Shown: positions 26,611-35,656, counted from the first letter of the stretch. The stretch is DNA of 64,000 nucleotides from Collinsella aerofaciens (GCA_905213325.1 CAJMHW010000002.1:1-64000); one strand, 5' to 3'. The notes: generated from the letters alone by a model not told the origin. Program-made: numbers and translations.

Positions 26611-27540
26611 ATGAAAATTCCCGTAGATAAGCTGACCCGCGCTTTTAAGATGGGCGCGTCCGTTAAGAAGGATTCCGATACGCCGGTGCGCGTCTCGGTC
26701 TATCTGGATTCGTCCGCCTCGCGCTTTCTGGCCGAGACGGTGCGTGACGCCTTTGTGCCGCAGACGACCTCGGGCATTGTGCGCGTCGAGCGTCTGGGGG
26801 AGGAGCGAATTGCTCCAAAGACCGATACCGATGTGGTGCTGGTGCTCTCGTGTGGTTCCGACCGCTTGGAGAGTGCCGTGCAGGAGCTCGTGATCGCCGG
26901 CGCGCCCGTGTGCGTGCTTGCCGAGTCTGCTGTGGAGGTGCCGTTTATCGAGGAGTCCACGCCCATGCTCGGCGTGGTAGCGGCAACCGATAAGACGTAT
27001 CTGCTCGAGACGCTTGCCCGCTGGATTCTCGATCGCACCGACAAGGAAACGGCTTTTGCGGCGAACTTTGCCTTCATGCGCATCGCGGCGGCCAATCGTA
27101 TCATCACCTCGTGCGCGCTCACCAATATGGCGACCGGTGCGCTGGTGTTTTTGCCGGGCGCCGATTATCCCGTTATGGCGCTGGCGCAGGTGGGCATGCT
27201 CTTTGAGCTCGCTGCCGTCTTTGGACGCGGCATTAAGCCTGAGCGCGGCTACGAGGTCGCGGGCGTGCTTGCCGGCGGTCTTGTGATCCGAGCGGTCACC
27301 CGCGCACTTGTCAAGCAGACGCCGCATATTGGGTTTGCCGTCAAGGCGCTCACTGCCGCCGCGGGCACCTATGGCATGGGCCGTGCGCTCGTTTCGCTCT
27401 ACGAGCGCGATGTCGACTACAGCCGTGCCAACGAGGTGGTCACTGCCACGTTCTCCCGCGTTCGCGATCTGGTGACCACGGTCGCGGGCGCTACCCGTCC
27501 TATGGCGTCCTATCAGGACGCATCAGATCTCGCTGCTTAG
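26611..27540 (+). CDS. DUF697-like protein, function unknown
   Basis: The 309-residue protein has a Rossmann-like N-terminal half: a series of hydrophobic strands with DTDVVLVLSCG and APVCVLAE but no P-loop. A hydrophobic C-terminal half contains LPGADYPVMALAQVGMLFEL and the Gly-rich VLAGGLVIRAV, matching the DUF697/YcjF-type membrane-associated domain often found next to GTPases. It starts 18 bases after rodA and ends 10 bases before the radical SAM gene, so it is likely part of the mre operon. Its role is unknown. Confidence 0.75.
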   Translation: MKIPVDKLTRAFKMGASVKKDSDTPVRVSVYLDSSASRFLAETVRDAFVPQTTSGIVRVERLGEERIAPKTDTDVVLVLSCGSDRLESAVQELVIAGAPVCVLAESAVEVPFIEESTPMLGVVAATDKTYLLETLARWILDRTDKETAFAANFAFMRIAAANRIITSCALTNMATGALVFLPGADYPVMALAQVGMLFELAAVFGRGIKPERGYEVAGVLAGGLVIRAVTRALVKQTPHIGFAVKALTAAAGTYGMGRALVSLYERDVDYSRANEVVTATFSRVRDLVTTVAGATRPMASYQDASDLAA

Positions 27541-27550
27541 GGGTTTTCCG

Positions 27551-29428
27551 TTGCGCGTTGCATACCAAGACTGTTTTCATTTAATTGAGCCGTTGCTCGC
27601 CAAGGTCGAGAAGCCGAGTCGCTATATCGATCACGAGTGGGGCACGCTTTCCAAGGCCGATGCCGACTACCGTTGCTGCCTGATCTATCCGGATGTGTAC
27701 GAGGTCGGTCTGCCCAACCAGGGTATCGCCATCCTCTACAACATCCTTAACCAGGCCGAGGGCATCTCCTGCGAGCGTGGCTATGTGCCGTGGCCCGATA
27801 TGGGTGACGCCATGCGCGAGGCAGGCATTCCGCTGCTCTCGCTCGAGGGTGCAGCGCCGGTCGCTTCGTTTGATATCGTCGGCCTGCATGTGCCGCACGA
27901 GATGGCGGTGACGAACTTCCTCGAGGCACTCGACCTCGCAGGCATTTCGCTGTTAGCGGCCGACCGAGGTGAAGACGACCCCATCATCATCGCCGGCGGC
28001 CCCTCGGTGTACAACCCCGAGCCGTACGCGGCCTTCTTCGATGCCATCCTCATCGGTGAGGGCGAGGAATCGTTGCTCGAGACCTGCCAACTGCATCGCC
28101 GCCTGCGTGACGAAGGGGTCCCGCGCGCGCAGATTGTCGAGCAGCTTGCATCCATTGCCGGCAACTACGTGCCGTCGCTCTATGAGGTTCGTCACGACGA
28201 GCCCTGCTCGCCGCATGGCTACACCGTGCCGCGTGAGGGCAAGGATGCGCCGACCGTGGTCTACAAGCGCGTCGTCGAGGATTTCGGCGCCACGAATCCG
28301 CTGTCGCAGTCGTGCGTGCCCTACGCGCAGCTGGTTCACGACCGCCTGTCTATCGAGATCCTGCGCGGCTGCGCCCGCGGCTGTCGTTTTTGTCAGGCCG
28401 GCATGACGTATCGCCCGGTGCGCGAGCGCTCGGCCGACCAGATCGTCTCGTCGGTGATTCAGGGTCTGGAAAAGACCGGCTATGACGAGGTGTCGCTGAC
28501 CTCGCTCTCCACGACCGACCACTCCTGCATTCGCGACGTGCTCGGCAGGCTCAACCGTCGCCTGGAGGATACGGGTATTCGCGTGTCTATTCCGTCGCAG
28601 CGCCTGGATTCGTTTGGCGTGGATATGGCCGAATCGGTTGCTGGCGAAAAGAAGGGCGGCCTGACGTTCGCGCCCGAGGCCGGCAGCCAGCGCATGCGCG
28701 ACATCATTAACAAGAACGTGACCGAGGAGGACCTGGACCGTGCGGCCAAGGCGGCCTTCGAGGCCGGCTGGAACCGCATGAAGCTCTACTTTATGATGGG
28801 CCTTCCCGGCGAGCGCGACGAGGACATCGTGGCCATCGCCAATCTGGCCGATCACGTGCTGGAGCTCGGTCGTTCCGTGGTGCCCAAGGCTCGTCGCGGC
28901 TCGATCTCGGTGTCCATCTCGGTTTCGGTCTTTATCCCCAAGGCCGCCACGCCGTTCCAGTGGTGCCCGCAGCTCGACTACGACGACGTCAAGCGTCGCC
29001 AGAAGCTGCTCATCACGAGCGTTCGCAACCGTGCCGTCCGCGTGCATTACCACGATGCCGAGACCTCGCTCATCGAGGCCGCGCTGTCCCGCGCCGGTCG
29101 TGACATGACGCCCGTCATCATCGACGCTTGGCGCTCGGGCTCTCGCTTTGACGCCTGGGTAGAGCATTTCTCGCTCGATAACTGGAAGGAGGCTGCTGCC
29201 AAAAACGGCATCGACCTTAATGAGCTCGTGCACCTGCCCTACGAGTTGGACTGGCGCCTGCCGTGGGAGCACGTGAGCCCCGGCTGCACGCGCGGCTTCC
29301 TCGAGCGCGAGTACCGTCGCTCGCTCGAGGGCGTCACGACTCCCGACTGCACCCGCACGTCGTGCACCGGCTGCGGGATCTGCCCCACGCTCCACGCCAA
29401 GAATGTATTGATGGGTGATCGCGCATGA
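27551..29428 (+). CDS. B12-binding-domain radical SAM protein (TIGR03960-like)
   Basis: The 625-residue protein has an N-terminal cobalamin-binding-like domain (~30-200: YPDVYEVGLPNQGIAILYNILN; GGPSVYNPEPYA) and a radical SAM core with the CARGCRFCQAG cluster motif (Cx3Cx2C). SAM-binding and strand motifs follow (SLTSLSTTDHS; TFAPEAGSQRMR). A Cys-rich C-terminal end (CTRTSCTGCGICP) could hold a second iron-sulfur site. It starts at TTG 27551. The stop overlaps the start of the following gene by 4 bases, matching the known pairing of these two families. Substrate unknown. Confidence 0.9.
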   Translation: MRVAYQDCFHLIEPLLAKVEKPSRYIDHEWGTLSKADADYRCCLIYPDVYEVGLPNQGIAILYNILNQAEGISCERGYVPWPDMGDAMREAGIPLLSLEGAAPVASFDIVGLHVPHEMAVTNFLEALDLAGISLLAADRGEDDPIIIAGGPSVYNPEPYAAFFDAILIGEGEESLLETCQLHRRLRDEGVPRAQIVEQLASIAGNYVPSLYEVRHDEPCSPHGYTVPREGKDAPTVVYKRVVEDFGATNPLSQSCVPYAQLVHDRLSIEILRGCARGCRFCQAGMTYRPVRERSADQIVSSVIQGLEKTGYDEVSLTSLSTTDHSCIRDVLGRLNRRLEDTGIRVSIPSQRLDSFGVDMAESVAGEKKGGLTFAPEAGSQRMRDIINKNVTEEDLDRAAKAAFEAGWNRMKLYFMMGLPGERDEDIVAIANLADHVLELGRSVVPKARRGSISVSISVSVFIPKAATPFQWCPQLDYDDVKRRQKLLITSVRNRAVRVHYHDAETSLIEAALSRAGRDMTPVIIDAWRSGSRFDAWVEHFSLDNWKEAAAKNGIDLNELVHLPYELDWRLPWEHVSPGCTRGFLEREYRRSLEGVTTPDCTRTSCTGCGICPTLHAKNVLMGDRA

Positions 29429-30237
29429 GTGAGCGCCTGACCGACAACCCCTCGCTCTTTAGGCTTCGTGTTCGCTATGGCAAGCGCGATCGCCTTAAGT
29501 ACCTGGGCCATCTCGAAGTGATCCATACCATTGAGCGCATCGTGCGCCGTGCGGGACTTCCCTATGCCGTCACGCAGGGCTTCTCCCCGCACATGCGCGT
29601 GGGCTTCTCTTCGGCGCTACCGGTGGGTACGTCGTCGACCTGCGAGTGGTATGACCTGTTTATGACCGAGTTCGTGGCGCTCGACGAGGCGTTTGAGCGC
29701 CTGTCTGTGGCGTCTCCGGCCGATCTGGCGCCTATCGAGGCGGCGTACATCGACGTGCGCACGCCGGCGTTGACGGCGCAGCTCACGCGCCTGTCGTATC
29801 GCATCGACCTGCACTTGGATCCCGAGGCGCCCGTAAGCGCCGACGAGGTGCGTCGTGCGATCGACGCGTTGCGCGCGGACCATGGCATCGACTACGCGCG
29901 CGGCCAAAAGAGCAAGCGCTTGGATTTGGATCACACGCTCGTTGGCTATGAGCTCACGGCAGGGGAGCGTCCGGACCATTTGGTGCTCATGCTCGACACC
30001 CATGCCGACAACGAGGGCTCCATGCGTCCGGAAATTTTGCTTTCCGCTGCTGATGTTTTGTTGCAGGGCTTGACCCCGGGCGTGGATGCACCTATTGTTT
30101 CCACCGGTATGCAAGACCTCGTGACCATCTGCTCCTACGATGTCGAGCGTCAGAATCAAGCATGCGAGGACGACGAGGGCCGACTCGTCAGCCCCATACC
30201 TGTGCGAACTTGTGGATTTGCTCCACATACTCGTTGA
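29425..30237 (+). CDS. Radical SAM-linked protein (TIGR03936 / DUF2344)
   Basis: The 270-residue protein is the standard partner of the preceding radical SAM enzyme. Family marks are the N-terminal RVRYGKRDRLKYLGHLEV with ERIVRRAGLPYAVTQGFSPHMRVGFSSALPVG. It has no iron-sulfur motif of its own. The ATGA overlap shows translational coupling. In other genomes this protein lies near ribonuclease G and the L21/L27 genes, as here, which suggests a link to RNA or ribosome maturation; the reaction is unknown. Confidence 0.9.
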   Translation: MSERLTDNPSLFRLRVRYGKRDRLKYLGHLEVIHTIERIVRRAGLPYAVTQGFSPHMRVGFSSALPVGTSSTCEWYDLFMTEFVALDEAFERLSVASPADLAPIEAAYIDVRTPALTAQLTRLSYRIDLHLDPEAPVSADEVRRAIDALRADHGIDYARGQKSKRLDLDHTLVGYELTAGERPDHLVLMLDTHADNEGSMRPEILLSAADVLLQGLTPGVDAPIVSTGMQDLVTICSYDVERQNQACEDDEGRLVSPIPVRTCGFAPHTR

Positions 30238-30262
30238 CGGGGGTATTTTCGCCTGCTACTAT
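30234..30262 (+). promoter_or_regulatory. Promoter for rplU-rpmA
   Basis: TTGACG (30234-30239) and TACTAT (30257-30262) are 17 bases apart. The -35 overlaps the stop codon of the upstream gene, giving the ribosomal genes their own start. Confidence 0.65.
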
Positions 30263-30304
30263 ATTCGGCTGTTGCACTAACTGATGCATGAAGGGCAAGT
30301 AAAC

Positions 30305-30679
30305 ATGTACGCAATCGTTAACACGGGCGGCAAGCAGTACAAGGTCGCCACCGACGATGTCATCACCGTCGAGAAGATCGAGGGCAATGAGGGCGACAAG
30401 GTCACCCTGCCGGTTATCTTCCTCAACGATGGTAAGAAGATCGTCACCGATCCCGACAAGCTGGCCAAGGCCAAGGTTACCGCTCAGATCGTTGAGCAGT
30501 TCAAGGGCGAGAAGCAGCTGGTCTTCAAGTTCCACAAGCGCAAGCGCTATCGTCGTCTGAAGGGTCACCGTCAGCAGCTCACCAAGCTGAAGATCGTGAA
30601 GGTTCAGGCTACCTCCCGCGCCAAGAAGGCTGTCAAGGCAGAGGCTGAGGCTGTTGCCGAGGCTCCCGTCGCCGAGTAG
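30305..30679 (+). CDS. rplU: 50S ribosomal protein L21
   Basis: The protein of 124 residues begins with the family signature MYAIVNTGGKQYKV and keeps the KFHKRKRYRRLKGHRQQ rRNA-binding region. An Ala/Glu-rich tail of about 20 residues extends beyond the usual 103-residue length. The start at ATG 30305 matches the conserved N-terminus; an in-frame ATG at 30284 is rejected. It is followed by rpmA. Confidence 0.97.
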   Translation: MYAIVNTGGKQYKVATDDVITVEKIEGNEGDKVTLPVIFLNDGKKIVTDPDKLAKAKVTAQIVEQFKGEKQLVFKFHKRKRYRRLKGHRQQLTKLKIVKVQATSRAKKAVKAEAEAVAEAPVAE

Positions 30680-30712
30680 ATTACACTCGTAACGAAAGAG
30701 TAGGTATACACA

Positions 30713-30970
30713 ATGGCACACAAAAAAGGACTCGGTTCCTCCCGTAATGGCCGTGACTCCCGCGGTCAGCGCCTTGGCACGAAGCGCTATGCCGGCCAGA
30801 CGGTAACCACGGGCACGATTCTCGTCCGCCAGCACGGCACGCACATCCACCCGGGTGAGAACGTTGGCCGTGGTAAGGACGACACGCTGTTCGCGCTGGT
30901 CGACGGTACCGTTGAGTTCCACAAGGGTATCAAGCACAGGGTCAGCGTACGCCCGCTCGCGAACGCGTAA
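30713..30970 (+). CDS. rpmA: 50S ribosomal protein L27
   Basis: The 85-residue protein has the expected MAHKKGLGSSRNGRDSR start, QRLGTKRYAGQ and VRQHGTHIHPGENVG blocks. It begins directly with the mature MAHKKG type N-terminus, not the longer Firmicutes form that is trimmed by a protease. An AAAGAG site precedes the ATG. Confidence 0.98.
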   Translation: MAHKKGLGSSRNGRDSRGQRLGTKRYAGQTVTTGTILVRQHGTHIHPGENVGRGKDDTLFALVDGTVEFHKGIKHRVSVRPLANA

Positions 30971-30995
30971 TTCACCCTTCATAGAGCACATATGT

Positions 30996-31039
30996 GGGAG
31001 GCACTTGAGTTTTAGGATTCAAGGGTCTCCCTCTTTTTT
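30996..31039 (+). terminator. Intrinsic terminator between rpmA and obg
   Basis: A 13-base stem with one wobble and one mismatch (30996-31008 with 31019-31031) is followed by TCTTTTTT. Only 16 bases remain to the obg start, and the T run sits just before its AGGAGG site, so readthrough at this hairpin may set obg levels. Confidence 0.7.
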
Positions 31040-31055
31040 GTAGGAGGCGATTCTG

Positions 31056-32522
31056 TTGTCACAGTTCACCGATATCAGCCGCATTAACGTGTGCGGCGGC
31101 GACGGCGGAGCCGGATGCATGTCGTTTAGGCGCGAGGCATTTGTCCCCAAGGGCGGCCCCGATGGCGGCGACGGCGGTCGTGGCGGCAATGTCGTCATCC
31201 AGGCCGATGCTCAGCTGTCTTCGCTGATCGATTACCGCTTTAAGCATCACTTCCGCGCCGAGCGCGGCACACACGGGCAGGGTGCCCGTCGTAACGGTAA
31301 GAGCGGCGAGGACCTGATTCTCAAGGTCCCCATGGGTACCGTGGTGCGTGAGCTCGACCCCGAGACGCAGACCCCGATGTTCGAGATTGCCGATCTTGTG
31401 CACGACGGCGAGCGCGTTGTCGTGGCGCCCGGTGGCGCCGGCGGTCTGGGCAATACCCACTTTGTGACTTCGGTGCGCCGCGCGCCCGCGTTCGCTCAGC
31501 TGGGCGAGCCGGCCGAGGAGCACTGGATTGAGCTCGAGATGAAACTCATGGCCGATGCCGCGCTCGTGGGCTTTCCCTCGGTGGGTAAGTCATCGCTCAT
31601 TGCGCGCATGAGTGCCGCCCGTCCCAAGATTGCCGACTACCCGTTTACTACGCTCGTGCCGAACCTCGGCATGGTGCGTGCCGGCGAATATTCTTACGTC
31701 GTTGCCGACGTCCCCGGTCTCATCGAGGGCGCGAGCGAGGGCAAGGGCCTGGGTCACCAGTTCCTGCGCCACATTGAGCGTACGGCCCTGATCATGCATG
31801 TCGTCGACATGACGGGCGGTTTTGAGGATCGCGATCCGGTTGAGGACTATCGCATCATCAACCGCGAGCTCGAGCAGTATGGCGCCGAGCTTTCGGAGCG
31901 TCCGCAGATCGTTGTCGCCAACAAGTGCGATGCGCCGGGCACGGCTGACAAGATTGCCGACCTCAAACGCGCCGCGCTTGACGATGGCCATATGTTCTTT
32001 GCCGTGTCCGCCGTGACGGGCGCCGGTCTCAACACGCTGATGCTTGCCGTGGGCGAGCAGGTGGCTAAGCTTCGCGCCGAGCTGTCGGTCTCTGATGAGC
32101 CGGTCGATCTGCGCGACGAGGAGTGGGAGCGCCGCCGTCTGCAGCGCGAGAAGCGGTTCCGCATTGTCCAAGAAGAGCCCGGTGCCTTCCGCGTGGTCGG
32201 TCGTGCCATCGAGCGCATGGTCATCCAGACCGACTGGGAAAACGAGGAAGCCGTCATTTACCTGCAGCATAAGTTTGCGCGTATGGGTGTTGACGACGCG
32301 CTCGAGAAGGCCGGTTGCCGTGCGGGCGACGAGGTCCGCATTTGCCAGCGCGCCTTTGACTTTGAGGGCGCCGAGGACTTCTCGGAGTACGAGGAGCTCG
32401 AGGATGCTGGCGAGGACGTTGCCGTTGAAGCCATTGACGTGGCCGATGCTGCGGATGAGGGCGTCGAGGTTGTCGATGCGGCGGATGCCGCGGGCGATAC
32501 CGAGACCTCGGAGGGCGAGTAA
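31056..32522 (+). CDS. obg: GTPase Obg (ribosome assembly)
   Basis: The 488-residue GTPase has the glycine-rich Obg fold (GGDGGAGCMSFRREAF...GGPDGGDGGRGGNV, residues ~14-50), G1 GFPSVGKSS, the DVPG G3 motif, NKCD G4 and a C-terminal OCT domain (about 355-430). A Glu/Asp/Val-rich tail ends the protein. The TTG at 31056 has AGGAGG 9 bases upstream. Obg acts in 50S assembly and stress control. Confidence 0.96.
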   Translation: MSQFTDISRINVCGGDGGAGCMSFRREAFVPKGGPDGGDGGRGGNVVIQADAQLSSLIDYRFKHHFRAERGTHGQGARRNGKSGEDLILKVPMGTVVRELDPETQTPMFEIADLVHDGERVVVAPGGAGGLGNTHFVTSVRRAPAFAQLGEPAEEHWIELEMKLMADAALVGFPSVGKSSLIARMSAARPKIADYPFTTLVPNLGMVRAGEYSYVVADVPGLIEGASEGKGLGHQFLRHIERTALIMHVVDMTGGFEDRDPVEDYRIINRELEQYGAELSERPQIVVANKCDAPGTADKIADLKRAALDDGHMFFAVSAVTGAGLNTLMLAVGEQVAKLRAELSVSDEPVDLRDEEWERRRLQREKRFRIVQEEPGAFRVVGRAIERMVIQTDWENEEAVIYLQHKFARMGVDDALEKAGCRAGDEVRICQRAFDFEGAEDFSEYEELEDAGEDVAVEAIDVADAADEGVEVVDAADAAGDTETSEGE

Positions 32523-32525
32523 GCC

Positions 32526-33203
32526 ATGTCGCTGCGCGGTGGAATCGGTCTGCCCGAGCTTCCTCTAGAGGACGGGCAGGAGTTTAGGCTTGGCATTATG
32601 GGTGGCACCTTTGATCCCATCCATTACGGGCACCTGGTGACCGCCGAGCAGGCGCGTGAGTCGCTCGACTTGGACGCTGTGCTCTTTATGCCGGCGGGCT
32701 CTCCTGCTTTTAAGCTTGACAAGCCGGTGACGCCTGCCGAGGACCGTTATGCTATGACGGTCCTCGCCACCGCCGCGAACCCGGCCTTTTTGGCGAGTCG
32801 GTTCGAGATCGACCGTCCGGGCGTAACCTACACGGCCGATACGCTTCATGCCCTTCGCGACTTTTATCCGCCGCAGGTAAAGCTCTACTTTATTACGGGC
32901 GCCGACGCGATTATCGATATCGTGACCTGGCATGATGCCGAACGAATCGCTGAGCTTGCCACCTTTATTGCTGCGACGCGACCGGGCTTTGATATCGATA
33001 CGGCGCGTGCCCGAATCAAAGAGTCGGGACTGCCGTTCGACGTGCGCTATATTCAGATTCCGGCGCTGGCGATCAGCTCGACGAACATTCGTAAGCGAGT
33101 TGCCCGCGGCATGAGCGTGCGCTATCTTACGAGCGAGTCCGTGCTCGGCTACATTCGCAAACGCAGGCTATATGCCGATTTGGGCCAAGAAGATTTTGAG
33201 TGA
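32526..33203 (+). CDS. nadD: Nicotinate-nucleotide adenylyltransferase
   Basis: The 225-residue enzyme makes nicotinate adenine dinucleotide for NAD synthesis. The nucleotidyltransferase motif GGTFDPIHYGHL binds ATP, and ISSTNIRKRVARG is the C-terminal counterpart. About 18 residues precede the usual N-terminus (LGIMGGTFD). It starts 3 bases after the obg stop. Its context, obg-nadD-yqeK-rsfS, is the standard Gram-positive order. Confidence 0.95.
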   Translation: MSLRGGIGLPELPLEDGQEFRLGIMGGTFDPIHYGHLVTAEQARESLDLDAVLFMPAGSPAFKLDKPVTPAEDRYAMTVLATAANPAFLASRFEIDRPGVTYTADTLHALRDFYPPQVKLYFITGADAIIDIVTWHDAERIAELATFIAATRPGFDIDTARARIKESGLPFDVRYIQIPALAISSTNIRKRVARGMSVRYLTSESVLGYIRKRRLYADLGQEDFE

Positions 33204-33215
33204 TGGGGGTCTACG

Positions 33216-33824
33216 TTGTCGGTAGAGGATCAGTTTGAGGGCGATGAGCGCGCGCTGCTCAAGCGCATTCAAGAGCTGCTCGATGTTCGCATGAAGGATA
33301 AGCGCAAGCGCTATGTGCATTCGCTGGGTGTTGCCGAGACCGCACTTCATCTGGCCGAGGTCTACGGCGTTGACCGCTTTGATGCCGCTGCCGCCGGACT
33401 GATCCATGACTGGGACAAAGTGCTCTCCGACGACGAGCTGGTCACGCGCGCTCTGCATTACGGCATTAAGATTGCTGGCTCTCCTTCCGCCGCGACGCCG
33501 CTTTTGCATGGCCCTGTTGCCGCCTATGAACTTCCGCAGCTTTTTCCCGAGCTGTCGCCGGCGGTCTTTCAGGCTGTCGACCGTCACACCGTGGGCGCTT
33601 GCGACATGACGCCGCTCGATATGGTGGTCTTTGTGGCTGATGCCATCGAACCCAACCGCCACGGCGATTATGCCCATGCGCTGCGCAAGATGGTGGGGGA
33701 GTCGACGCTCGATGAGTTGTTCTTCTCCTGTTTTGCGCAGGGTCTGGTCTATGTGATCCAGTCCGGGCGCTATCTTTATCCCACGGCTATTACGATTTAC
33801 AACCATTACGCCCAGCTGCGCTAG
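33216..33824 (+). CDS. yqeK: HD-domain Ap4A hydrolase YqeK
   Basis: The 202-residue protein has the HD phosphohydrolase metal ligands: RYVHSLGVAETA, GLIHDWDK (His-Asp), the HGPVAA and DRHTVGA segments. Related YqeK proteins hydrolyse diadenosine tetraphosphate symmetrically. The start is TTG 33216, 12 bases after nadD. It is co-transcribed with nadD and rsfS. Confidence 0.92.
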   Translation: MSVEDQFEGDERALLKRIQELLDVRMKDKRKRYVHSLGVAETALHLAEVYGVDRFDAAAAGLIHDWDKVLSDDELVTRALHYGIKIAGSPSAATPLLHGPVAAYELPQLFPELSPAVFQAVDRHTVGACDMTPLDMVVFVADAIEPNRHGDYAHALRKMVGESTLDELFFSCFAQGLVYVIQSGRYLYPTAITIYNHYAQLR

Positions 33825-33851
33825 CTCGGGCTGTCTAGAAAGAGGTATTCC

Positions 33852-34307
33852 ATGGCCGACGAGACCATGACCGACGAGCAGATTCTTGAAGGCGTGGAGC
33901 ACAAGAGCTTCGCCGCCACGTCCGACCGCACTGCCGCCTCGCTGTCCGCGAGCGGTGTCGCCGCCGAGGATGTCGCCCGCGCCGCCGCGCAGGCCGCCTA
34001 CGACAAGAAGGGCGAGGACGTTCAGGTGCTCGACCTGACCGAGCTTTCCGATGTGTGCGACTACTTTGTGCTTGCCACCGGTGCCAACAACCGCCAGGTC
34101 GATTCAATTGTCGACGAGATCGAGGAGAAGGTCGCCGAGGCTTGCGGCGAGCATCCGTTCTCCATCGAGGGCCGCGAGCAGAAGACTTGGATGCTCATGG
34201 ACTACGGTTCGGTTGTCGTCCACGTCTTCACTCCCGAAGCCCGCGACTTCTACCGCCTCGAGAAACTCTGGGGAGACGCCCCCCAGCTCCCCCTCAACCT
34301 CCTCTAG
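33852..34307 (+). CDS. rsfS: Ribosomal silencing factor RsfS
   Basis: The RsfS domain covers about residues 46-145 of 151 (DVQVLDLTELSDVCDYFVLATGANNRQVDSI...WMLMDYGSVVVHVF). It binds L14 and blocks subunit joining. About 45 Ala-rich residues precede the domain, longer than in E. coli or B. subtilis; the ATG at 33852 has a GAAAGAGG site so this extension is probably translated. A repeat element begins right at its stop codon. Confidence 0.93.
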   Translation: MADETMTDEQILEGVEHKSFAATSDRTAASLSASGVAAEDVARAAAQAAYDKKGEDVQVLDLTELSDVCDYFVLATGANNRQVDSIVDEIEEKVAEACGEHPFSIEGREQKTWMLMDYGSVVVHVFTPEARDFYRLEKLWGDAPQLPLNLL

Positions 34308-34337
34308 TAGCTCATTTGAGACGGGGTTTAGCTACCC
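34305..34337. repeat. Dispersed palindromic repeat, copy at rsfS stop
   Basis: The stretch from the rsfS stop codon to 34337 matches an arm of the inverted repeat at 8588-8714 with few substitutions and a short deletion (shared core GACGGGG...TTAGCTACCC). Confidence 0.75.
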
Positions 34338-34348
34338 TCACGCATATC

Positions 34349-34389
34349 GCCGGGCAGTTGCGGTTTCCGCACCTGCCCGGCTTTCTTTT
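34349..34389 (+). terminator. Terminator of the obg-nadD-yqeK-rsfS operon
   Basis: A GC-rich stem (34349-34363 with 34367-34381; two inner mismatches) is followed by TTTCTTTTT. The minus-strand dinB gene ends just beyond it. Confidence 0.82.
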
Positions 34390-34402
34390 TGCCCAAAGGC
34401 GG

Positions 34403-35656
34403 TTAATCGTTGAAGCGGGATTGGCGGCCGAAGGAAAGGGCGGTGTCGCCGAATTTGTCTCGGACGGCGTCGATGGCGACGGAGAGGTCGCGCCGGTCGC
34501 TGGATTGGGCCCCGCGGTCATCGACTTCGCAGAACAGGTCAGTCTGGATGCCGCCCTGATGGTCAAAGTCGCTCATGCCGATGCCTGCTAAGCGCACGTG
34601 CATTCCTTCCTGCCAGATGTTGTCGAGCAGTTCGAGTGCAACCGCCACGAAGATGTTCTCATCGTCGGTCGGATGAGGCAGCCGGCGCTGTGCCGTACGC
34701 CCGCTGCCATACGAATACTTAAGCTTGAGCGTTACCGTGGCGCCCGTCAGCCCCTGACGGCGCAGGCGGCGTCCCACTGACTCTCCCAACAGCGCAATTG
34801 CCGCCTCAATATCCCCACGCTCAGTCAGATCTTTAGCAAAGGTGCGTTCATTGCTGACCGACTTGACCTCTCGCTCTTCATCGAGGCTCGTGACTTCGGA
34901 GATTTCGAGTCCCAGCGCACGCTGGCGCATGCGTTCGCCGTTGACGCCAAAAATAGAGGCCAAGGTGGATTCCGGTGCACGTGATAGCTCGCCGAGGGTG
35001 TAGATGCGCATGCGGCGCAGTCGCTCCTCGGCCGAGCGCCCGATGCCGCTCATGGCAGATACCGGCAGTGCGGCCAAAAAGCGCTGCTCGGTTCCGGGGC
35101 GCACGATGGTCAGCCCAAACGGCTTATCCCGCTCGCTTGCGATCTTTGCGACCGTCTTGTTGCAGCCCACGCCAATGGAGCACGTCACTCCCAGCGCTGC
35201 CACGCGGCCGCTTATACGCCGCGCAACCAGCATCGGGTCTTCGGGCGCAAAGCGGCCCGGTGTGATATCGATAAAGGCTTCGTCGATGGATACGCGCTCA
35301 ACGCGCGGGGTCTCGTCGGCGAGAATCGCCATGACCTGCGCGCTCACCTCGCGGTAGCGATCAAAGTGCCCATGCGTCCAAATGGCTTGCGGGCATAAGC
35401 GCCGCGCCTCGGCCGAGGCCATGGCAGAGTGCACGCCAAAGCGACGTGCCTCATACGAACACGTGGACACGACGCCACGCGAATCGGCGTCTCCGCCCAC
35501 GATGAGCGGCTTTCCTCGCCATTCGGGATGATCTAGCATCTCCACGCTCGCAAAAAACGCATCGAGGTCCATGAGGCCCACCGCCGGACCCGTCCAGGGA
35601 GGCGGCGTGACGCCCGTGGCATCCTCATAACCGTATGTATGTTCGCGTCTTTCCAT
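34403..35656 (-). CDS. dinB: DNA polymerase IV (Y family)
   Basis: The 417-residue translesion polymerase has GLMDLDAFFASVE (first catalytic Asp), CSYEARRFGV, the catalytic SIDEAFID block, the GVGCNKTVAKIASERDKPFG segment and MSGIGRSAEERL (helix-hairpin-helix). About 25 residues rich in Pro and Gly precede the usual start. The C-terminus ends without a recognisable beta-clamp peptide, although QTDLF at about residue 390 could serve as one. It stands alone between two plus-strand operons. Confidence 0.94.
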   Translation of the reverse strand: MERREHTYGYEDATGVTPPPWTGPAVGLMDLDAFFASVEMLDHPEWRGKPLIVGGDADSRGVVSTCSYEARRFGVHSAMASAEARRLCPQAIWTHGHFDRYREVSAQVMAILADETPRVERVSIDEAFIDITPGRFAPEDPMLVARRISGRVAALGVTCSIGVGCNKTVAKIASERDKPFGLTIVRPGTEQRFLAALPVSAMSGIGRSAEERLRRMRIYTLGELSRAPESTLASIFGVNGERMRQRALGLEISEVTSLDEEREVKSVSNERTFAKDLTERGDIEAAIALLGESVGRRLRRQGLTGATVTLKLKYSYGSGRTAQRRLPHPTDDENIFVAVALELLDNIWQEGMHVRLAGIGMSDFDHQGGIQTDLFCEVDDRGAQSSDRRDLSVAIDAVRDKFGDTALSFGRQSRFND

